NCBI GenBank assembly: GCA_022695795.1
Contig: MU404109.1
Coordinates: forward strand, 228,962-292,961
Length of the DNA stretch: 64,000 nucleotides
Origin: Biscogniauxia marginata
Taxonomy: Eukaryota; Ascomycota; Sordariomycetes; Xylariales; Xylariaceae
Direction: 5' to 3'
In this document: piece after piece, positions 56,243-64,000 of the stretch
How the letters are laid out: each line of letters opens with the position of its first letter
How positions within the stretch are numbered: the first letter of the stretch is position 1
The notes under the pieces: model-generated
What the model was told of the DNA's origin: nothing
Seen by the model: the letters and a program-made list of their open reading frames with translations, nothing else
The model's database searches: none
Translations under genes and position numbers: made by a program

Positions 56243-57671
56243 GGTAGGGGTGAGGACGGAGAGGAGTGGTTATTGTTCGGTTCGGCACAATCGGGCGGGT
56301 GATCAGCATGCTGGAATATGCGCGAAAGGGCGGAAGGGCTACAAGGAAAAGAAACAAGCAGCTGAGTCAAGGGGTGATCGGGGCGCTTTCGCGACCTGGC
56401 CCAGAAGGATCGTGGGTGATTAGGGGGTGTTGAAAGTCGAGACGCCTCAATGAGGGTTCGACATTCCTTCTTTCTCCTTGTTCGCCCCAGACAATCGAAT
56501 GAAAGTCGATAAGAGAATATTTAAAAGGGTGTGGTGATGTTCAGGGTCCCCGTGTCGATGGTCGGGCGGTGGAGTCGTAGAGATGAGGTGGAGATCATTT
56601 AGAGATCGGAATATTTGATATTACTATCGATGATCATTGTTGTGGTAGACGGCGATGGTACTCTCTCTCTACATAAAAGACGGGCATCCACCATGTCTCT
56701 AGGTGAGGGAAAAGAAAGACGAACGATGATACGTCTGGAAACATGGAGTCGCCTTCGGTAGACAGACAAATAATTGTGAGTCTTGTAGGGAAAGAGGGAG
56801 GAGGCTGGTTGATTGGTTCCCACTTGCAATGCACACAATTGAGGTCGTGCCTGACCGTACAGAGACAAGAGTAGTCAGCCGAACAAGTCAACTGCTAAAC
56901 CTACCTGGGCACTAGCTAGGCCGTCGTGTTTCCTTGGCGGGAAACAGCTGTTCGCGCTCCTCTTGACTAACTGGCAGGTGGGGTAGAGGGACGCTAGCTG
57001 CAGCATGACGACAGCCTAATATACGACAGCATACCGCCCTATATGACAGGGTACCGAATATTTGGGGTATTAGGGCGGTCTGGTCTGCCGTCACGACCAC
57101 CAACCAATCCGTCTGCATGTGATCCATCCTGCATACATGCCAATCTAGTGTACATTACATGAACCCTCTTATATGTCCTCCAAATATTACCTGCTCGGAA
57201 TCTCCCTGATGCGACCCATGCTAATTATGTTCAGCTACCTACATAACGACATAAATTCATAAAGTCCGGTCGGAGGTCAATACCGTGTCTAGTCCCCGAA
57301 ATTGAGATTAAATATGATATAATGCACTTGCTATCGTGCCTACGCATCGGATAATGTGGACGTGGGAAAGGGGGGGGAAGAAGAAAAAAAAAAAGGAAAA
57401 GCGTTATAGCCTATCGTCGATATCGACAAATGAATATAGGTAGGTTGATCTCTTGGCAGGATGAATTGCATCAGACTCGATCGAAGCACAACCTTCAACA
57501 TAGAAACAGGCAAAGTCCACACTGGGTACGAACACACCCACGGAGACCTAGACAAAAACGATGTTATAGCTCACTCTTGCGCATCATTATCATTCGGAGC
57601 TGTATAAGCAGTATACAAATCATGTAGCCACCAAGGCGTCCCTGCTTGCTTTTCTCCTCCTCCTACACTAG
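56243..57671. other. Intergenic
   Basis: Upstream of the coiled-coil gene and downstream of the AIF-like gene. It contains an A-rich run near 57385-57395. No gene is recognised. Confidence 0.45.
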
Positions 57672-59504
57672 TCAACCCGGAAAGGGGACTTGTAGGAGGT
57701 CCAGACCACCCTTCAGCTCTGCTTTCGACGGCAAGGCGCCCAATTTAATCAGCTCGGCCGCCTTCATCACGACCGGATCTGCTCCCATGCTAACCACCGC
57801 TACAACTATGTCACCCTTGCAGTAATAGCCAATGAACTTGCCTTCCGCGGGGTCGCCTTTCAGTACCAGATCATCCCAGCCGTTCGCGCTGTTTCCACAG
57901 TACCGTAGCTGCCCGGTCAGCGCTGACCAGAAGATAGGGGTAAAGAACTCGGCCTTTAGCGCCGGGTTGACGATGTGTTTCGCCACTATCCGGCCTTGGT
58001 TTTGCGCCACGTTCCAGTGCTCGATTCGCGTATACTTGCCCTCGCCACCTGGTCCGTGGTACGGAAAAGTTGCGATATCCCCAATGGCATAGACATCCTT
58101 CACACCAGTGACGAGTAGATTTTCATCCGTCTTCAGCGACCCGTCCTGCTCGAGTCGGATCACTTTATTGTCTTTCAGGTATTCCGTCGCAGGTGCTACA
58201 CCTACACCCAGAATGACCAAGTCGGCCTCGAGACTAGTTCCGTCCTTCAGGAGCACCGCGCCAACCTGAGAGGGGTTCGACGCCGAAGGTTCAGCCTTGT
58301 CCAAGCTCGCCGATAGCTGAAACTTGATACCTTTGCCCTCCAAAGCCTTTTGTAAGCCAGCACCAACTTCTTTGCCAAGAACCCTCTCCAAGGGGACAGA
58401 CTCCTGTCCGACGACAGTGACATCGTTATCCGCAGATATGGCGTTGGCGATCTCTAAGCCGATGAAGCTACTCCCGACGACGACGATCTTCTTTCCTTTC
58501 TCCCCTATGGCGTCGACGATCTTTTTGGTGTGGTGGATATTCCTCAGCACGAAGATGTTCTCTAGAACCTTGAACCCCTGCAGGGGAAGATTCCGAGGCG
58601 AACCGCCGGTAGCTAGGACGAGCTTTGTGTATTGATATTTTGCCTTGCTCTTTGTGGTAACCGTCTTATTGTTGAGGTCGACATCTACTACCTCGTCGTG
58701 TACCACCTCGACTGACCCGGTCTTGAACCAGTCAGCATCTCTCCACTGGGCCTTAGCGGGATCAGTCAGCAGGGCCTTCGATAGCTTGGGTCGGTCGATG
58801 GGTAGGTAGCCTTCGTTCGAGATGATAGTAATGGGCCCTGTGAAACCATTTTCCCTCAGACCTTCGACCGTACCGATCGCGCCGCTACCACCGCCAACAA
58901 CAATGAGCTTTTCGGCACCGGCTGCCGTATTGGCACTGCACTTGAAATTGGGTTTTCGTCGACCAGCTTTGATCGCCGCCTCGTCACCTTGTACGTAGAC
59001 AGCACCGTCCTTCTCGACAACCTTGAACACCGTGAGGGAGTCTAGTGCCGGGGCATTCTCGATATCGCCAGTCTTGCCGTTGAAGCACGCTGTTCCGAGT
59101 GAAAAAGGGGGTTAGTTGATAATCGCGGATCGGAGCGGACAATAGCTGGACAAAGGATGATATCTCTTACCCCCGTGCCACGGGCAAGTCAACCGCCCAC
59201 TCTTAGTCAAGACGCCATTGACGAGAGGTGCTCCGTAATGGGTACATTTCGGCCCTGTAGCTTGGATCTTGCCTCCAGCGTTCAGGAGAAGTACCTTGGC
59301 ACCATCGATGCCGTCAACCTCGACCTCTTGCTTGTCACCGGGTTGCAGCGATAGCGAAGCGACGCCTTTGATCTTGTACTCGGGCATAGCTTTGGTGGGG
59401 GACACGCTGAATTGTCTGAAGTACGTTGTCCTGGTTTTTGGTATGGACCTCAAGAGGACACAAGCTGCAGTAGGTTGCGAGTAGAAGGTCCTTGCTACAT
59501 TCAT
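57672..59504 (-). CDS. Mitochondrial Rieske/AIF-like FAD oxidoreductase (AIFM3-type)
   Basis: Two exons, 59504-59171 and 59089-57672, with an 81-bp intron, give 583 residues. The first ~38 residues are Arg/Ser/Thr-rich without acids, as in a mitochondrial presequence. A Rieske domain follows with both ligand pairs, CTH (87-89) and CPWH (107-110), split by the intron just before ACFNGKTGD. Next comes a two-dinucleotide-fold oxidoreductase: VVGGGSGAIG (FAD, about 175-184), VVVGSSFIGLE (NAD, about 315-325) and VYAIGDIA (FAD pyrophosphate loop). This is the AIFM3 arrangement, a Rieske domain fused to a pyridine-nucleotide-disulphide oxidoreductase. Proteins of this type transfer electrons from NAD(P)H; a role in cell death is known for relatives but unproven here. 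Confidence 0.93.
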
Positions 59505-60873
59505 GAAATACGACTAGGATGGGAAGATAGTTGGGAGTGGGTGAGATTCTGGAACTTCTAAACGAGAAGTGAGGGGAACGAGGAGGTCAACACACCACCG
59601 GCAGTCAGACCAATAGCCAAGAATCGCATATAGGTGAGATAGGGAAGTGGTTACGTAGGAGGTTGATAGTAACTACCTTAGGTACATGTTTGTCGTATGT
59701 GTGAGTTGATGGCGTGATGTATACATGTAATGTACTTGTTACCGTAGATTGCGTCGCATGGCCTTACCATCTACCTTCACGTATAGGGAGATCCGTATGT
59801 GTTGCTTCGGTACTTGGATGTAGGAGGTAGGTGTACCTTAGGTAGGCATACCTTAGGTAGGCATGTACTCGCCAGCAGCGAGAGGGGCATTCGTCTTCAT
59901 GGCGTAATACATCATCTAACTGTAATCCGAAGCTCCTGAGTGGTCGAGAGCAGGTTGGCTGTTTGTGTTCGGTGACACGATCGATCGGCTGCTGGCAACT
60001 CCACACTACCTTGGGTGGCTTAGCGGGGCCCTAAAACGCGGGTCTAGGCTTTGCTAAGCTGTGCTAGGCAAGTTATGTCAAGTTATTTCAGCGGGTACCG
60101 TTGGCTGATCTGCCCTCCCCGACTGGAAGAGATCCCTGGTGCCCTATCCGACCGTGTAAGTGGTCTGTTCAGATGCCATCATTGGTTGAATGGGTTGAAT
60201 GTTCATGATATGTAAGCGACTCCAAATAGCTCTCCCACTTCGAGGATACATTAGTAATACATAAAGATCAACTTAACGTGCAGTGTTGAGCTTCATAGCT
60301 ATCGAACCAAGGTCTACTATATAGCTTCCTGTGCCTATACACAGCTACCTAGGTACCTAGAGATATGCACGTACTCAAAGGGAGACGCGGATATATGCGC
60401 TCAAGCACGCGCATGACTAACACAGCCCCCTCTTCATAGTAGTGCCCTAAAGCCTCCGAGTCTCAGAGGAGAATCTTAGGTGGGGATATAGTCATACATT
60501 CAATCATACAGATTGTTGTGGATATCAGGCCCGTTAATACCAGTATTGCGTACGCAACGTGCTGGTTCAGTTCCTCCACGGTCACACCACAAAAGAAAAG
60601 AGGACATCATCCCCTTGGTATGGTCCTTTCCGCGCCCGGGGGAATGAGCAGTTAACCTATCCACCTTAATAAGACTACTCATCAAGTGGGTGATATCAAC
60701 GGTCTGTAGAAAAGTCAAATCCCTTAAAGTGTAAATGGGACGTGTTAACCGCCGAGGTTTCAGGGGCTTCGGACCACGTAGAATCGTCAACGAAGTCCTG
60801 GGACTGGGGATGCTAAAAGTCATTTTTTGATCAGCATCAGTTTTCGGTTCAACATCTGCATGACAGCTTCTAG
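59505..60873. other. Intergenic
   Basis: Upstream of the AIF-like gene. It has a tandem of ACCTTAGGTAGGCAT-like units (59835-59865) and further TACCTAGGTACC words near 60345. A 107-residue minus-strand frame at 60500-60823 has no recognisable features. Confidence 0.45.
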
Positions 60874-63123
60874 TCAGATCAAATTACGCACCGAATCACT
60901 GTGAAACACGGTATCGAATACTGCCTGCTGCTCCTGCAGACCAGAATCGTACTGTGAAGGCGGTGGAGACTGTACTTGAGTAGCCCACCACATGGCAGGA
61001 TTATTGGACTTCTGCATCCCCTGGGTAGCTGTGTTCGCCGCGTTCTCCAGGCCCGAAAGCACCATGAGCAGAGTCCTATAGTGCCCAGCGCTGTGCCTAG
61101 CAAGAAGCCTCTCCATCTGCGGCATAGAAGTCCTCACGAGGTCCCGGTCGTATTCCACGAGCTCGTGTGACGGCGAATACGATATATTTGCTAAGAGGAA
61201 GACGAATGAACAGAAGTATGTACAGACATTGAGCCTAGGTGGGTGGCGGGATAAATTAGCCATGGATGCTAGCTATTTCAGGGAGTGCAAGGGGGTTGTT
61301 AGCACAGCACATGCTTACCACACATGACAGCCACCGAGGTTAGCCTCGTTAGAGAGAATCTTAAGACATCCCCGACCCGCAACGACGCACTTATCCCAGG
61401 CGTACGGTAGCGGTGGAAGCTGTTCTCTCATGCTGGTGTTCGTCTGATTGTCGAAGTTTTCAAGTGACAGAGCCGCAAGCTTGCCTAGGGACTTCAGCCA
61501 TGGCGCATCCAGAGAACACAGGCCATGAGTCAGCGCGAGGCAAACCATATACGTTTGATAGAGCGAGGTCATGTGAACCAGCGGTTCCCGTTTTAAGCTT
61601 TTTGTCACGCATTCTAGCTGGAGCGATGCTGGAATCGCCATCCGCCACTGGTCGAGGAGTCGGTCGAGATATACGACACTCCTCTGGCGAGAATCCATCG
61701 ATTGCTTTTTCGACCGGTTGCTAAATAATGAATCGTATATACGTCCTTGGATATTGGCAAGTTTAACCCTAGTACGCAAGTAGTGGAGGTTGGAGAGTCC
61801 GTCTATACTCTGAAAATAATTATCACTTTCGCCTGGGTCTGATCCCGGAAGATCTATGTCCACGTCACTGTTCATCTGCAGCGAAGGCATCTGAGTACGA
61901 AGGCTTATGTCCTAGAACGTGTCAGCCAAACCTGGCCATACAGGCGAGTGATTTCATTGCCCACTTTGTCGAGAAAATAACATATCCAGAAGATATCACG
62001 CCTGTGTCGTGCTTCATCCGGTGGAAACGTGGACAAGGCCGTCTTTGAATGGAGATGTAACCTATGGGCTAGCCTTACGGCGGTGCTGATCAGCACCGCG
62101 GACGGCTGCTGGTCTGGATCTGCCTGGAAGAGAACTGTACGACGAAGGGTTAGCGACGACTACAAACGGTAGCCCAAGTAAACAAAAATGAATTTCACTA
62201 GGCTTCACTTCATCGAATTTATCTCGGAGAGGAAATTTAAAATGGTTAAGCAATAACTCGAGGCCGACGTACGCACTAGGCCCAATATGACTTGTATCCC
62301 CAGCGTGTCCTCGTTTCTGACCATCAGCTCACTGAGTGCCATTTGAGCATTGTCGATGCACTTTTTCACCCTTTCGTAAGTAAACATAGACGACGTGTCG
62401 CTAGTATTCATGCGGTAACCGAAGGCTAGCACGATGTTGATAGCGGCACCGACGACCCTCGGCTTCTCTCCAGACTGGGAGTAGTAATCGTTCAGCATCC
62501 GCATGAACGAGGGCTGGTGAAATAGGGGAACCGCCGGGTTGTAGTCCCGGAAGTAACTCTCGACGACCGGGAGCACCTCGGTCAGCGGCGGCACGCCGAG
62601 CTCGTCGTAATTGCGTCCCGGATAGGCCCATGACGGAGGGGTGCCCAACTGTGATAGTGTTTCATCCAATGAGACGGCAGCTTCGTTTCTGAGCGCTGCC
62701 TGGTCGCTCTGAAAGAGCTGGCTGGGGGTGGTTCCCTGGGATTGGGTAGAGTCCCTCAGGCTGTCTAATTTAGCCTCGATCCGCGCAAGGCGCACCTCGA
62801 CGCTGTCGGCTCTCTTATGACTAGGCGATAACAATAAGAACCTCTGCTATATCGCGGTATCTTCTTTTTAGGGATACTCACTCTTGAGCGTCTTCGAACG
62901 AAGCCGCGGCTGATGCTTTATGAGAGGCCGTACCGGCCCTGCGCCGCACCGTAGTGGTGTTGCATGGGGCCTTGTACAGCCGACAGTTTGAGCACGTCGG
63001 CTTCAGACCATCGCAGCGAATCTTCTTTATGAAGCAGAGGTCACAGGCCTACCAGGGAGTTAGCTGACGAACTCAGGACACGTGTTAATGGAAGCCTACT
63101 TTACGCCTCGAACTTGTCTCCAT
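60874..63123 (-). CDS. Zn2Cys6 fungal-specific transcription factor
   Basis: Six exons, 63123-63100, 63048-62882, 62820-62277, 62123-61965, 61911-61319 and 61234-60874, encode 615 residues. Exon 1 is only eight codons (METSSRRK). The binuclear zinc cluster follows at once: ACDLCFIKKIRCDG and PTCSNCRLYKAPC, with all six Cys, then a basic linker and a short coiled segment (VRLARIEAKLDSL). The fungal-specific regulatory domain (PF04082 type) is visible as FRDYNPAVPLFHQPSF, LAHRLHLHSK, RHRRDIFWICYFLDKDISLR and DIDLPG. The last intron is best placed at 61235-61318, giving CHVWLNVCTYFCSF; other acceptors hit a stop. Target genes cannot be inferred. The nearest secondary-metabolite remnants are 25 kb away. 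Confidence 0.88.
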
Positions 63124-63780
63124 CCCGGCTTCCGTGCCCCCTGTCGCGTCTCTCTTAGTAGCTGAATAAAAAGCCCGAGTATGAATGTTGAACCTACAAG
63201 TGATATTTTCGCTCAATCCTCAGTATACGTGAGAAACCCGCGGAGACCCCGGCTAATGTCTTTTCTGAGTGGTGTTCAGGGGTTTGTGAGGCGGATTATA
63301 CATGTTATGTAGCTGCTGACAAATTGTTAGTTGCCGTACATCGATGCGCTAGTAACTTGGACCAAGCGGTCCCGTTGAAGCCGCGTAGAATCAACCTTGC
63401 ACACGCTTGGTCCCCCTTACCTTTTTATTTATTATATACATCATAGCGTTGTTACTAAGCCTGAATTGAAAGTAATTACGTAAGAAAGGGTTAGAGCCGG
63501 CTTGTCGGCAGAGCGGGAATTTGTGCTATGGAAGTTCAAAATATCCACTCTTTTGCTGGGAGGAGTATAGATCTTACTTAAACCTTAACCCGACCGTCAA
63601 GATTTTTCGCCTCATCGGATTAGCTACAAAAGTGTTGAGACTAGCTTGATTACCTAAGATAGTCTATAGCATATCTAAAACCAAGCCACAGTTATAATAA
63701 GTAGCCCGTCGGAAGCGAAAAGGGGGGATCCAAGGTTTCTTCCCCGATACTTTTACTATGTAACTTTAAGAATTCCGAAT
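63124..63780. other. Intergenic, upstream of the Zn2Cys6 gene
   Basis: Presumed promoter region. No gene or repeat is recognised. Confidence 0.4.
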
Positions 63781-63819
63781 GAAGTGGTAAAATACAATAC
63801 TGTATTTGACGTGAGTATA

Positions 63820-64000
63820 AAATATGTCACCCTAATTTGAGCGAAGCGAGGGTTGGGGATCTGGGAGTCAGCCCCCAGAGCGGAGGGGGGGGGGGGGGGG
63901 GGGGGTGGGGTTAAATTTGTAATGGCTTAAAGTTTTAAAAAAACCGGTTTGGGTTTAATAAATGTTGAACGGAAAACCAACAAAAAAAAAATTTTTAATT
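63820..64000. repeat. G-run and low-complexity window end
   Basis: AGCGAAGCGAGGG is followed by a small hairpin TCTGGG/CCCAGA (63860-63865, 63874-63879) and a run of 21 G (63885-63905). After that come A/T homopolymers to the end. The first part resembles the edge of some dispersed element; the rest looks like a contig end. I cannot name the element. Confidence 0.4.

Noticed and set aside
60500..60823. 107-residue minus-strand frame downstream of the Zn2Cys6 gene
   Set aside because: No recognisable domain or motif and no sign of splicing to a neighbour; probably random.

Overview
The window looks like a chromosomal segment of a filamentous ascomycete (Pezizomycotina). The reasons are short GT-AG introns of about 50-90 bp, a Zn2Cys6 regulator, a Spo14-type phospholipase D, fungal rhodopsin and 2EXR families, and a long AT-rich block with the hallmarks of repeat-induced point mutation (RIP). 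A Sordariomycete is my best guess, but the sequence alone does not settle the class.

Region 1 (1-19516) is a transposon graveyard of Ty3/gypsy chromoviruses, heavily AT-biased, with gag-pol full of C-to-T/G-to-A stops. The layers can be read. A minus-strand element (1-3598 and 18957-19516) is interrupted by a plus-strand element (3599-18956). That element is interrupted at 8094/16013 by a complete plus-strand element (8095-16012, target duplication TTAGT). The complete element carries a solo LTR in its integrase (13439-13795, target duplication TAAAA). The LTRs share their 3' half but have very different U3 halves, most with a CACGTG core. Composition returns to normal at about 19516.

Region 2 (20913-26542) is one large eight-exon gene for a 1738-residue protein: an N-terminal GHKL (sacsin/NO VEIN-like) ATPase and a C-terminal DUF3883 domain with a nuclease-like E-x-K motif. 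Beyond it lies a minus-strand tRNA-like, possibly SINE-like, sequence.

Region 3 (28322-35965) looks like the remains of a terpenoid-type secondary-metabolite locus. It holds an intact five-exon O-methyltransferase, an intact SnoaL-like small protein, a broken fungal rhodopsin-type membrane protein and a broken CPS/KS-type diterpene cyclase that keeps its D-x-D-D-type motif. A second tRNA-like sequence with a T-rich end follows.

Region 4 (37783-63123) is housekeeping-like: a six-exon MFS transporter with a 27-nt exon, a small Cys-rich protein, a 2EXR-domain protein, a cytidine-deaminase-fold protein whose last codons were replaced by a solo LTR (44119-44522, target duplication ATCCT), a 1795-residue phospholipase D, a coiled-coil protein, a mitochondrial Rieske/AIF-like oxidoreductase and a six-exon Zn2Cys6 transcription factor. 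The last 120 bases hold a 21-G run and low-complexity sequence, possibly a contig end.

Exon structures were assembled by hand from splice signals, reading phase and remembered family patterns. No alignment or database search was run.
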